DNA from: Hygrophila difformis | Taxonomy: Eukaryota > Streptophyta > Magnoliopsida > Lamiales > Acanthaceae | Assembly: GCA_030278955.1 (NCBI GenBank) | Contig: JAOANR010000008.1 | Span: forward strand, 45,368,055-45,432,054 | Length of the DNA stretch: 64,000 nt | Direction of reading: 5' to 3' | Shown: one piece after another, positions 53,350-64,000 of the stretch | How the letters are laid out: the number at the start of each line of letters is the position of its first letter | How positions within the stretch are numbered: the first letter of the stretch is position 1 | Notes under the pieces: model-generated | What the model saw: only the letters and a program-made list of their open reading frames with translations | What the model was told of the DNA's origin: nothing | The model's database searches: none | Position numbers and translations under genes: made by a program

Positions 53350-54155
53350 TGACATCCCGACTTGGGTTATCAAAAACCGGGGTGTTACAAAGTGGTATCA
53401 GAGCCCGGCTATTTTTAAACTATTATTTTTAAACCATTATTATTTTAAACTGCTATTATTATTATTATAAATATTTTTAAATGTACACTATTAATTTTAA
53501 AGGTATTACCTTATAAAGAGCCAAATTATTATTTTATTTAAATTTCCTAGCCCAAATCATTTTTAGCCCAAATATTTTAATTATTTTTGACCCAATATTG
53601 AGGTCTAGGAATTTTAACTATTATTTTAAATTTTTAAGCATTAGTTCCATGGAATAAATTTTTACTTTCAAAATCCATGGAATTATATATGCAGTGCATT
53701 AATTTTCGGGGGGTGGATCATCAATTGCATGTGCATATTGCATTTCTATACCTTAGATAACCTAGAAGCGATATGTTCTAACTTAGACCTTTTGCTTGCA
53801 CTAGATAAACTTAGACGCTTGACATCAAATCAGGAACGCTAACTAGAGATTGATCTTGCTTTAGTTCTAGATCTCATTCATCTATGCGCACGATTAAGCA
53901 TAACAATCTTCGGCCCTTGCCATTCCTATCCTCATACAAAACCATTTCCTCATGTTTAAAAAAAAAATCAAGATTTTATTAAAACACTATTTATTCCAAA
54001 AATCTTGTTTGGTTTCCCAAACAACAAATCCGAAAATTCGAAATTAGAAATTCACGATTCTCCAAAAAAAAATTTGGTTTCTGGACTTCATAATTTCCTT
54101 CCTAAACGATGTCTCAAATCCACAGAATCTAATCTATACACATTTATAACAGAAA
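53350..54155 (+). other. C LTR end, PBS and leader
   Basis: The last 40 bases of the C 5' LTR end at 53389 (GGGGTGTTACA). The PBS TGGTATCAGAGCC is at 53393-53405. The remaining ~750 bases are A/T-rich leader. Unlike A1 and D, no ORF1 is present here, although the leader has the GCCCAA and CCATGGAATAAA words of its relatives. Confidence 0.82.
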
Positions 54156-55297
54156 ATGGCATCTAGGAGAAAGCCGAGGAAGGTAAGTCCAAACGGCACC
54201 GACGCTAACCTCCCCAACGTATCCAACAACAATGAGACTCCTCAGAACCTAGGAAAACGAGCGCCTCCTGTGCCCAACAATATGGAAGAACGTTTAAAAA
54301 CTGTAGAGAAAATCCTTGTAGCATTAGGAAATGCCGAGGTGCATAGGGCACAAACAATAGTTCCTCCGCCAGTAGCCCGAGTCAACTACTTGGCGTTAGT
54401 AAACCCCTACGACCCACCCCATTATGACGGCCAAGAGGATCCGGCCAAGTTGGAAGGGTGGATCCGTACATTTGATAAGCTCTTGGATGCTATCAAATGC
54501 CCTGAGAAGGAGAAGATACGTGTAGCGACCTACTACTCAGGAGGCGAAGCCGATGAGTGGTGGCAAAATCTTCAAGCGAATTCAGAGGAAGACGAGGAAG
54601 CCTACACCTGGGAGGAACTTAAGGAATCCTTGCGGGAAAGATTCTACCCACTGAGCACCAAGACTGCGAAATACGAGGAGTTCATCAACCTCAGACAAGG
54701 TGCGCAAACAGTGCAAGAGTACTACACCAAATTCAAGGAGCTAGTACGATTTTCTACGAGGCTAGTGCCAACCGACTCTGACAAGGCTCAGAAATTCGAG
54801 ATGGGTCTGAACCTTAGTATCCGGGAGATACTTGCAGTAGGACAATTCACGACCCTGCAGACGGTTTATGATCGTGCGGTAGCGGTTGCACGAGTTCAAG
54901 GACTGAAACGGAAACCGGTAGATGAGGCTAACCAAGGACCACAAGGAGAATACAAGGTGGATAAGGACCATTTCGATGGAAACTCGAACGGACAACATCA
55001 AAATGACAATGGGGGGAAAAAGGGGATAGTCTTCAACCATGGTGACTATGCGCCACCATGTCACCGCATTATGCGAGAGGATGCCCTCAGCCTGGAGCAT
55101 GCCTTCGATGTGGTCGACATGGTCATCGGCTGCGTAGTTACCGAACACGGAAAGAGAACATCGACAAGAGTGAGGATGTGACTACTCGACCTAAGCAACC
55201 ACGAAACCCAGACGGTCAAAATGGCAACAACCAAGGGCACCGATACCCTCAGAATAAAGATCAAAACCCGAACCCTCTTGAGAATACTGAATAGGCA
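54156..55297 (+). pseudogene. C gag, frameshifted near the zinc knuckle
   Basis: It starts MASRRKPRKVSPNGTDANLP. The capsid-like core is long and intact: NYLALVNPYDPPHYDG, KLEGWIRTFDKLLDAIKCP, FKELVRFSTRLVPTDS, KFEMGLNLSIREIL. A one-base shift near 55060 moves the nucleocapsid into another frame, where the knuckle reads CLRCGRHGHRLRSY and the last Cys ligand is Tyr. The frame ends NPNPLENTE at 55294. Seven bases later the pol-terminal ATGGGGACATAACTG phrase begins, so all of pol is missing. Confidence 0.88.
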
Positions 55298-55663
55298 GTA
55301 ATGGGGACATAACTGAAGTCTTAAGGGGGAGAGGATGTGATACCCCGTAATAATTTATTTATGGGAGCTCGACTCGACAAGATTTATCCTAAATCATAAA
55401 TTAACAAATTCAAATTGTTTTGAACTACGTTATGGCTTGATCTCTTCACAGGGTACGTAGGCAGCTCGGAAATTTTAATTCTGGGTTCAGTCACAATATA
55501 AAAAAATAAAGAAAAAAAATGATATAAACAAAATGGCCATAGTTCTTAGCTCGAGAGAAGCTACAAACGCAACTTCGAGGACGAAGTTGATTTCTAAGGA
55601 GGGTAGAATGTAATACCCGAGAGTCAACTTCGGGGACGAAGTTTATTCTTAAGGAGGGTAGAC
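55298..55663 (+). other. C 3' UTR with three polypurine/TGT units
   Basis: Three successive units occur: CTTAAGGGGGAGAGGA before TGTGATACCCC (55336); CTAAGGAGGGTAGAA before TGTAATACCCGAG (55608); and CTTAAGGAGGGTAGAC before TGTAATACCC (55664). The two later units are each preceded by AACTTCG(A/G)GGACGAAGTT. The true LTR start could be any of them. Confidence 0.65.
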
Positions 55664-55783
55664 TGTAATACCCTATATTATTCTAGATATATTTTAAATT
55701 AATTTATTTATAAATATTAAAACTATTTCAATACTTGTGTAATTATTAGATGCATAATAATTAATTAACACTTTATTTTTATA

Positions 55784-55846
<63 letters not shown>

Positions 55847-58320
55847 TAGCATAATAAAACAATATATAGATATATGCATGATAGTTATAACAATATTTAG
55901 TCTATTTTTAGAATATTGTTGCACCCAATATGTTGGAAAAGATTTGGCATAAATCTTAGATCCTAAATCGCTAAAATGTCGTCCTTTTATTTTTTAAAAA
56001 AATTAAATCTTCTTCATCTTCCTATTTTGCTACTCAAATCAATTCTATATACAATATATAAAATAAAATAAAATAAATAACTATATCAATAATATAGAGA
56101 TATTTGCTTAGTAGTTAAAATAAAATCTAGCCTATCTTTAGTATGTAAAAGCTAGGATACATAGTATATTGTTGTATCTTTCAAATAACAAATATTGGTA
56201 ACAAACCTTAAATCCTAACAACCTCTAAGTGCTGCCCCTTTACCCCTTTTTAAGCTAAATTTTTTTCATCTACCTATTTTATTACTCCACCATTTTCTAC
56301 GTACAAAAAAAAACAAACAAAAAGAAAGAAAAAAAAAAAGAGAACGAAGAGGAAAAAAAATCCCTAGTTCGTGAGTGTTGAGGACGATCTCGATGGAGAA
56401 GAAGGCACCTCAGGCGGATTTTGACACACCACAGCGTAGATCGGGTGAGAAGGAGACGACGACATTTGGGTGCGTTCGAGGATCTAGGAGGCAAACGGTG
56501 AACGAGGAGGCCACATCATCGAATTTGACAAGCCGAATAATCCAATTTATGTAAGTTAATTACGTACTGTGGTTTTGGGTGTTAAAAATAAACCAAACGT
56601 AAGACCCATTAAAGAACTTAATAAAATTTGTCAAAAGAAAACCCTACGCGCGCAGCGTTTTGATTTGAATTTTTCGAACCCTTAAAACTGCTCAAACGGA
56701 AAAACTTAAAACACGAAAAATGTTCCTAAGATACTTATCTGGTTCGTGTAAAATTTTCATAATTTTTTACCATGTTTTGATATCCGAAAACGGTCTCAAA
56801 CCAACCTGCCTTAGATTTCGATCTTGAAACGGTGACAGATTAATAGTCCGAACTTGCGTTTGATTTTTACATTAGATCTACACCGATTTAGGATTAGTGT
56901 TGAACATAAGAATTGTATATCTATAAGTCTGGATGACCGCTGTAAAGTTTTAGAATGTTTCGTTAAGATTTGAACCTCCGAACCTGAACCGAACCAATCT
57001 GCGTTCTTACCGAATTCATAAAAGCTGACAGAAATTAGTTCGAACTTTATCCAAATATTAACCACTGATCCGACGAGAATTAGGCTTTGAGTTATAAACA
57101 AAAGTTGTAGATAATTGTGTTATGAGTGAGCCTGTAAAATTTCATCAAATTTTGTGTTCGTTTGTTATGTTAAAAATTACATCTTTGAAAACTGCTACGC
57201 CTGAATCCGGGCAGAACACTATCCCTGTACAAAATCTCATTTTTGACTTGGTTCCTTAATCCGGATCGAAAATGTTAAAACACAAAACTTGTTCGTTAGT
57301 GTGTTTGCAAGCTACTGCTCGAATTTCAGAATTTTTGGTCATGAAATGGATTTTTAAATGATGTTGGAGCAAACAGCGTCCCTAAATAGTATATATTTGA
57401 GAAACAAACTAAATTTGTGAAATTGGTCTTTCTAAACAAAGAGAAGATTAAAACATTGTGGTTTATGACTAAGCTGGATACTATCAATGTTTTCTACGGC
57501 TTGTGGACATAAGTGCCCAAGTGTATGTCTAGTGGACGTAAGAGCCCTAGCGAAATATTGATCGTATGGCTAGCGGACGGAATAACTATATCAAAAGATC
57601 GACCATGATACTTGTGGACATAAGAGCCCAAGCGTAAGGCTGGCGGACATAAGAGCCCTAGCGATGGTGATCTGTAAAAGAAATGAAACGAGACATTTAT
57701 AGGAAATTAAATTAAATTCTTGTTAAATTGTGTTTTAGTTTATGTCAATTTATTTAATTACTTTGCAAGCTATATTTATGATCTTATCGGATCCCTGTCT
57801 TTTAAATTATGCAATTAAATTATTATTAGATGGATCAAATTAAATCATGTCTTGTATGCACACGTTTTTTTTAAATGTAATTAAAGGCTTTGAAACCCCT
57901 TAATCATGCTAGGTGTTAACTTACTCAGCACGTTCTTGCTGACCAAACCACGTTTTCCCTTTTTCTACATAGTATGAAGAATATGCATCATCATATGCAT
58001 GCATGGGATGTTTGGGAAAACATTATTTTTTATTATTCTGTTCTTAGTTATGAATTGAATGAACGGGCCTGTTTAACCCGTATTTTGGCCATGTTGGCCA
58101 AATTTTAAATTCCGCTGCATTATACATATGTAAATATTACTTTCCGCTGCAACTTTGATATTATGATTTTTAAATTATATTACAATGGGTTGTTTGAATG
58201 TTTTAAATTCTGAAAAACCATAGCCTTGCATCTCTTTAGCAAGCTCGGAGAAACCGTGTCTTGTTAGGGAGGTGTGGCGGTGACATCCCGACCTGGGTTA
58301 TCAAAAACTGGGGTGTTACA
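55664..58320 (+). repeat. C 3' LTR
   Basis: It ends GGGGTGTTACA at 58320 and may begin at 55336. The first 700 bases are very A/T-rich, including an (AAT)n tract. From 56371 it matches the 5' LTR piece. Donor match TAT/GTAAGTTAA (56550), hairpin array (57500-57665), branch-site hairpin TCAGCA/TGCTGA (57925-57942). No gene. Confidence 0.87.
55784..55847 (+). repeat. (AAT)n microsatellite
   Basis: About 20 uninterrupted AAT/ATA units inside the first part of the C 3' LTR. The matching part of the 5' LTR is deleted, so it cannot be told whether the tract predates insertion. Confidence 0.95.
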
Positions 58321-60741
58321 TTGAAGCTCGTTTAATGTGTCGAAAATTCGAATTAAAAACAGCATGCCGAATCTGAGTTTTGACAGCATGCATGTTCTGT
58401 AGAAATCTTGATTTATAACTTGACTCCTCACCTTATTTCGAAAAGCATAAAGAATGAAAGTTGTTAGTTAGGGTGTTATTGAAATATTGTGTAAATTTCA
58501 TGATGTTCGCCCGAGAAATATATTTTTTAAATAAAAAGACGCGAACTGTGACGAATATATACTATACTTGTTGAATTTGAGTTTTTCTAAACTAGATGGT
58601 CGAAATCCTTATTAAAATGATAAAAATGATTTCCAAAACCCGTTACACTAGGTGGAGCTAGATCTCCACTTGCGATGTAGGGGGTGAGTGCTCTGCAGGG
58701 TGCCCCTCTAGCTCTTCACTTCGTGCCAAAACGGACGAGAGTGACTTTTATGAAATACATTGCTTGCCAAATCGGCTGTTGAAATACATGACCTTGCAAA
58801 ACGGCAGTTGATATACATTGCCTGCCCAAACGGCAGTTGAAATACGAGTCTACACTCTCGGGTGTATCCATATGGGTTACTCAAGGCTCCAGAGTGGTAC
58901 TGTGTATGGCTTGATGCGCGGATTGCTTCGGCAATTCTGAAACTTGATACCTAAGAAACTTGATACTTGAGAAACTTGGATGTGGCGTCATTCTCTTAGT
59001 TAACGGGAATTAAAAAATTTAATTGTGTATTTTATTTACTTGAGTTATTCGCATGCTTCAAATTCTTACCTACACTTTTATTTTAATTTTTATAATTTAT
59101 GCATTTGGTATCTTATCGCCTTTTTAAATTAAATACGTCCTTAAAGATGCAAGTTAAATCCTATTTTTATATTATATTAAAAATGAGCATGAATTAAAAA
59201 GGGTAAATTTTTAATAATTAAATTTTAAAACCCATTATTGTTATGTTAGGAGTTAGCTTACTCAGTATCTTATATACTGATAAAAACGTTGCTATTTTTT
59301 TTTTAGAGTATGGCGAAAATGCATGAACATGTGCATGCATCGGGATTGGGGAAATAAACCATCATCATTTATGTTGCATTATTTCAGACTTGTTTTTATC
59401 CGACACGTTTTGGTCATGTCGGCCCAAATTTAAATCTCTGCTGCTATTTACTTTGAATAATGCATGTGATAGACTATATTACTTTAAATTATTATATATT
59501 GGGGCTTGCTCTAAAATTATTTTCTGCAATACCTTAGCCTTGCATCTCTCAAGTGAGCTTGAATGAGTCGTGTCTCGTTTGGGAGGTGTTGCGGTGGCAT
59601 CCCGGCCTGGGTTAGCAAAACCGGGGGTGTTACAAGTTGGTATCAGAGCCCGGAATATTTTTAAAGCTATTATTCTATTACTATGAATATTTTAGAAACT
59701 ATTATTTTTAAAGCTATTATTTTAAAACTGTTATATCTCTAAAAGCCCAAATTTTTAGAACCCCAATATTTTTAAAGAGCCCAATGTTTTTAAAAGTCTA
59801 TATTTTTAAGCCCAAATTTTTAGCCTAATACTTGTATTTTAATTGGAGTCCAAAATTTTATTATTTTTATCCCAATATGGAGGCCCAAGAATTTTAATTA
59901 TTATTTTAGATTTTAAAGTATTATTTTCATGGAATAAATTTTATTTTAAAACCCATGGAAAATAAAAATAAAAATATATATATATACATTGCATGAAATA
60001 TTTTTCGAGGGGATTGCATTCGCGTACATGCATACATTTATATTCCTAACTTTACCTTTTAAATTTTTGCTAACCTAACATTTTTATGTGAATTGGCTGT
60101 TAGATAGTATTCTTACTTTAGTATTCGGCTTGACTCTGACTTAGAAGCGCTAGCTTGAGACTAACATTGCCTTAATCTTAGATCTTCATCACCTATGCTT
60201 AGCGTGCCCATATCAATTCTCTACCTTGCCATTCCTATCATGTAGATCTTTATCAAGACGCTATATATTGACTTATCAAGCAACCTAGTATTGAATATGA
60301 ACAATGAGTAGCCGTGAACTATGGATTTAAGATGGAGTTTGATAAGAATTTGGATTAAAAGAAATATTCCTTGAGAATTTTGGACATTAAAGAATGATCA
60401 ATAGACTTAGTGAGTGAACATGGCGAGGGTACCATGTCAAACCATAACATTGAACCAAATCGTGAGGAGGTTAACAATGATGTTCCTCCGAATGTAGAAA
60501 ACCTGAAGATGGAAATGATCAACCTGATCGACTATTTGTTGCCCCCTAGTCCCTTAACGGATAATGATGCACCTTGATTGTTTTTACTAGCTAGTACTTC
60601 CATTATTGTTTTTGCAGAAATTATTTCTCTATCGAGTCTAGTCGTGTTACCTCGTTTCCACTTGTAAACCAATAAAATTTATTGCGACGAGCAATAAAAT
60701 ACAAGCGAATTTATCTACCAATACTCTCTTTTGCCATATCT
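58321..60741 (+). mobile_element. A3: A-type LTR right part, PBS and leader
   Basis: It starts abruptly at a position equivalent to 34454 in A2 and closely resembles A2 from there (roughly 95% by eye). The LTR ends at 59634, the PBS TGGTATCAGAGCC is at 59638-59650, and the leader is homologous to 35810-36158. Hairpin array near 58760-58838; branch-site hairpin TCAGTAT/ATACTGA at 59262-59280. It is interrupted at 60741 by B3. No gag or pol. Confidence 0.83.
60434..60577 (+). CDS. A3 minimal ORF1-position frame (47 aa)
   Basis: A short frame MSNHNIEPNREEVNN... ending in an acidic, Pro-containing tail (PPSPLTDNDAP). It lies where A1 and D carry ORF1, followed by the same CCAATAAAATTTATTG-type downstream sequence. 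It lacks the heptad region, so it may be an internally deleted ORF1. Low confidence that it is translated. Confidence 0.35.
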   Translation: MSNHNIEPNREEVNNDVPPNVENLKMEMINLIDYLLPPSPLTDNDAP

Positions 60742-63266
60742 TGTAACATCCCGATTTAATTAATGCATAATTAATTTAATTAATTGTGGTTGATTGAGTA
60801 AGATAATTTGGTATGGATTATTTTTGTAGTTTTGAATGAAGTGGAAGAATAAGTGGGGTCAAACCCACAAGTTAATAAGAGCTCAAGTGCTCAAGTGAGT
60901 GCATTATGGTGGAGATAACTCAAGTTAAGTGGACCAATCCGACCCGGACCCATTTTGAGCATAAAAATCAGATTTGAGGACTTGAAGACCCATTTCCACC
61001 TCTCTCATTTCTTTCATTCCCGTCACCAAGCTTGGGGTGAGCTAGGGTTCTTGATTTTGAGGGGAAATTGGTGTCTTCTTGCAAAAATCTATTGGGAATC
61101 CATTCTACTACCTTGGGTAAGTATTTTTCTTCATTAGTTACTTGATTTCTTGAGTTTGGAAGTGGTTTATGGTGGGGGACAAGTTAGTGACGGGAATGGG
61201 TGTTGTGGGTTGAATCTTTTGTAGATTGGCTTGGGTGGGAGCTTGAATCCTTATTTGAGGGTTGCAAATTTGTTGGGGAAGTTGAGGTAAGCTCTTAACT
61301 TGCTTTTGGTTGAAGGAATTTCAGTTTTGAAGTCTCATAGGGATGCATGTTCGAATGACTCTTGTTCTTGGTGGAATCTTGTTGAATTTGGCCTTGATTC
61401 TTGATTGTAGCTTGCATTTGGTGTTGGGGGAAGCTTGGAAAGCTGTTAATTGAAGTATTGGGACACCAAAAATCCAAGGCAAGAGTAGGATTTAGCTCAA
61501 AGTGGGGGAAAAATGGAGGAAGAATCGAAGGGGAACGCAGAACAGCGTTTGCTGTTCTGTTTGCGCTCAGACGGGGCGCCACCAAGCCTTGGCGGCGCCC
61601 AGAAATGATCCGGAGCGCCAATTCGGCGCCCCTGTTCACTGGGTTCCAGACCCAGGCGCCACCATGCCTCGGTGGCGCCTAAATGTGGTCTGAGGCGCCA
61701 CCCTGGCGCCTCCTGTGCACCCCAAAAACTCACAAACTTGAATCGGCTCTAACTTACTCGTTTCTAATCCGATTTTCGCAAACCATATATGAATTTGAAC
61801 CTACTCGGAACAAGGATTTCAAATATGCAATCAGAATTAAGATATAATGACTCCTTCAGAAATTTAATATAGGAATTTATAACCCGAGGGTGTCCCCTGC
61901 GTGCCGATTCACTGTTTTCTTCCATTTTTCGTTCCCTTTCGTATTTTATCATTTCTCGCTCGTTTATAGGCTACGAAAATTGTTCTAAATGGTCTAAGCC
62001 TTGTTGGTATTATAGTTATGACAATTGGTATTGGCTTGAGAATCTACCATACCTTAGAAACTATGGAGACATGAATGAGCTAGAACTTAACTCTTGTAAC
62101 AGAGTTGCGAGCCGATATGTGGGATTGGCTAACCCATAATCTAAATCTTAGTCATGGGACTTGGAAATCATCTTGTTATGCTTCCGAATCTTGAGATTGG
62201 GCATGTGAATTATGATTGTGCGAATTATTTGACTTATGCATTCGAGGATACAAATATCATGTATATGCTTTCGAGTGTTAACTGGGCAAGCTTGGTTATT
62301 TGATTATCTTGGGCATATTATTATGATGATTATGTGTTTATGCTTTCGAGAACTTAGTTCTGGGCATGTAAGCTTTCGAGAGCGAGATGCTCTGGGCTCT
62401 ACCCGCTGTCTGTGGTTCGATCCTTGGGGATGCCACTCCGTAAGTCCACTTACCCCTTTATGCATGTAGTGTCCGCGGCGGGGGCATTGTAGGCATCTCT
62501 TTCGACCATTAAGGAGAGGTGGATCCTTAATTGGAAAGAATGCTGGCCATGGTATTAGGATGCGCGCTAGACATCTTATGTGCTGCATTTAGGATAGATA
62601 GGCACTTAGGTCATTGCATTTCATTCATTATTCATCTCATCATCTATTTTGCAGTGTATGACGTGGTTGAAGCACCGGTATGGGACGGTGTGATGTTTTA
62701 ATTATGTATTTAATTATGCAACTATATAATATGTTATTACTGTGCTAACCTCGTTCCCCGTTTGCCCAGCTAGTTCTACTCTTGCTCAGTACTTATGTAC
62801 TGACACCTTGCGTTTTGTTTTTCTTATAGATACTCCCGGGGAGGACGCAGAGCCTGAGCATGATATCGGGTTTGGGGATGAGCGATCTACCTAGAGATGC
62901 ATCATTCATGTTATTGACTTATATGCTTGTCTGAAGTCTATGCTCTGTAGCATGAACTATCTGTTTTCCTTATTTATGTTATTGGTATTGGTCTGTGAAC
63001 CATGTTCTGTATTACTGTTATGTACTTGGTTTCGTTGACAGGTTGTGGTAAGACTTTGATGTCGTACTGTTGTGGCTTGTAAGTCAGATATCTGTTATGA
63101 TATGGGATTTCTTCTTGTTGGACTTACTCTGATGTTATGATTTATTAGTGTATCTGTTTACAAGGCTTCGTGTTATTAATCTTAAATTGATTGGCCACCA
63201 GTTTAAGAGAGGTAACACGGCAGTAATGTCGCAAAAATTTGGTTTAAAAATTTTTGGGGCGTTACA
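60742..63266 (+). repeat. B3 5' LTR (2525 bp)
   Basis: Same plan as B1. Donor matches at 61118 (TGG/GTAAGTA) and 61285 (GAG/GTAAGC). The GGCGCC palindrome block is large (61573-61710) and differs in sequence from that of B1. Hairpin-type motifs (TTTCGAG...GGGC) lie at 62230-62400. The branch-site hairpin TCAGTAC/GTACTGA is at 62786-62803, then TTTTCTTATAG. About 120 bases (61740-61880) have no counterpart in B1. No gene. Confidence 0.87.
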
Positions 63267-63269
63267 TGT

Positions 63270-63282
63270 TGGTATCAGAGCC
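63270..63282 (+). other. B3 primer-binding site
   Basis: An exact TGGTATCAGAGCC after the LTR end, complementary to initiator-Met tRNA. It is followed by about 285 bases of leader. Confidence 0.88.
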
Positions 63283-63567
63283 ATGTATGCTCTATGTGCT
63301 TAGAATTTTGACACAAGCATGTGGTGAGGAGTGTGGGGGAATGCATATAGTGTAGGACATGCATTGATTATGCTTATATTCCTGTTGTTTCGCTTTATGT
63401 TTTTGGGATGACTGTGTACCTTATGAGCTTGAGTTGTGATTTGTGTCAAACCACGATCAACTCATAGGGATATCCCGGGAGATCTATACTTTCTAGTTAT
63501 TATTCGATATTACTTTATTCTTGGTTATCGAATATTAATGTATATTGTTATGTGTTTTGAGTATAGG

Positions 63568-64000
63568 ATGCCGCCGCGTAGAGATGCAGAACCCCGACGG
63601 AGGGGACGACCTCGCAGAAACCCGGGGCCTGTTATTGGAGGCCGGGGACAGGATAATGATTATGAGGAGTATGCTCCCTTCGAGGAGCCCATGGATGTGG
63701 AGGAGGGCTATGAGGAAGAACCAGTGCCACCACCTCCACCAGGGCCTATGCCATTTGATCAGAATCAATTCATGCAGTTCATGCAGACCATGCAAGGAAT
63801 GTAGCAGGGACTAGGAAACCAGCATGGTAACCCACCGCCCCGATCAGTGGACTATGTTCATTTGGCACGACATCATCAGCCTCCAGTCTTCAGTGGAGGA
63901 TCAGACCCAGTGACTCTAGATGACTGGATCTTTCAGATGGACATCATTTTCGAGAACATTGATTGCCCCGAGGACCGGAAGGTGAGAGTGGGGAGTCAAT
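63568..64000 (+). pseudogene. B3 gag, N-terminal part with a stop
   Basis: It starts MPPRRDAEPRRRGRPRRNPG. A Pro-rich linker PVPPPPPGPMPFDQNQFMQF follows. A TAG stop lies at 63802-63804, then the frame reopens with DYVHLARHHQPPVFSGG and LDDWIFQMDIIFENI up to the window end. Unlike B1, the first 78 codons have no frameshift. An extra downstream in-window copy of pol is not available. Confidence 0.85.

Larger units (their letters stand above)
36159..58320 (+). mobile_element. C: gag-only Ty3/gypsy element, split by D
   Basis: Its parts are a 5' LTR piece at 36159-38064, the last 40 bases of that LTR at 53350-53389 beyond element D, then PBS, leader, gag, 3' UTR and 3' LTR (to 58320). The 5' LTR lacks about the first 700-1000 bases. 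The matching LTR segments (36159-38064 and 56371-58283) look nearly identical by eye. No protease, RT or integrase is present, so the element depends on a related partner; it fits the non-autonomous gag-only class. Confidence 0.87.
60742..64000 (+). mobile_element. B3: family-B Ty3/gypsy element, 5' part
   Basis: The LTR 60742-63266 starts TGTAACATCCCGATTTAATTAA and ends GGGGCGTTACA. It is followed by the PBS and gag, then cut by the window edge. It inserted into the A3 leader after GCCATATCT. The target duplication and the rest of the element lie outside. Confidence 0.9.

Noticed and set aside
55694..55924. Ile-rich minus-strand frame
   Set aside because: It is the translation of the (AAT)n microsatellite.

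Overview
This window is plant nuclear DNA, most likely from a eudicot, and is made almost entirely of nested Ty3/gypsy LTR retrotransposons. The evidence is: long LTRs (about 2.4-2.8 kb) with TGTAA...TTACA ends; primer-binding sites matching plant initiator-Met tRNA (TGGTATCAGAGCC); gag-protease-RT-RNase H-integrase reading frames ending in a chromodomain-like WELEADM tail (chromovirus, Tekay/Del-like); and one CACTA DNA transposon. I see no complete host gene, tRNA or rRNA gene.

Layout. 1-8835: minus-strand element M1 with decayed gag-pol and two partial LTRs. 8836-16072: plus-strand element A1, head-to-head with M1; it has ORF1, gag and a pol with a large internal deletion. 16073-18466: minus-strand fragment M2. 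18467-20215: LTR fragment B0 of a second family (B). 20216-20643 plus 34215-36158: one A-type LTR (A2) and its leader, split by family-B element B1 (20644-34214). B1 was itself invaded and partly deleted by A-type pieces (27111-32089). 36159-58320: element C, a gag-only element, split by element D (38065-53344), which has a perfect 5-bp target duplication (GGCGG). D carries a coiled-coil ORF1, an antisense ORF, a pol stub and, inside it, a CACTA transposon (41623-47441) with a TTC target duplication. The CACTA has captured exons of three host genes: a CIPK kinase, an AIPP2-like PHD-associated protein and starch synthase III. 58321-60741: A-type LTR and leader A3. 60742-64000: family-B element B3, running off the window.

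Insertion order inferred from the nesting: A2 before B1 before the A4 pieces; C before D before the CACTA.

The most unusual signal lies in the LTRs rather than the proteins. The LTR families share a plan: a GC-rich palindromic block, then GTAAGT-type 5' splice-site matches, then an array of short hairpins, then a single hairpin whose 3' arm contains a CTGAY branch-site match, then a T-rich tract ending in AG. Loop sequences are specific to each family, while stem arms change in compensating pairs. This suggests selected RNA structure and an LTR-internal intron in the leader. Two protein oddities accompany it: a short acidic-tailed coiled-coil ORF upstream of gag, and an antisense ORF resembling the 'putative plant transposon protein' domain.

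Limits: all similarities were judged by eye from this window and from known family motifs. No alignment, folding or database search was run. The edges of truncated pieces are accurate to roughly 5-20 bases.
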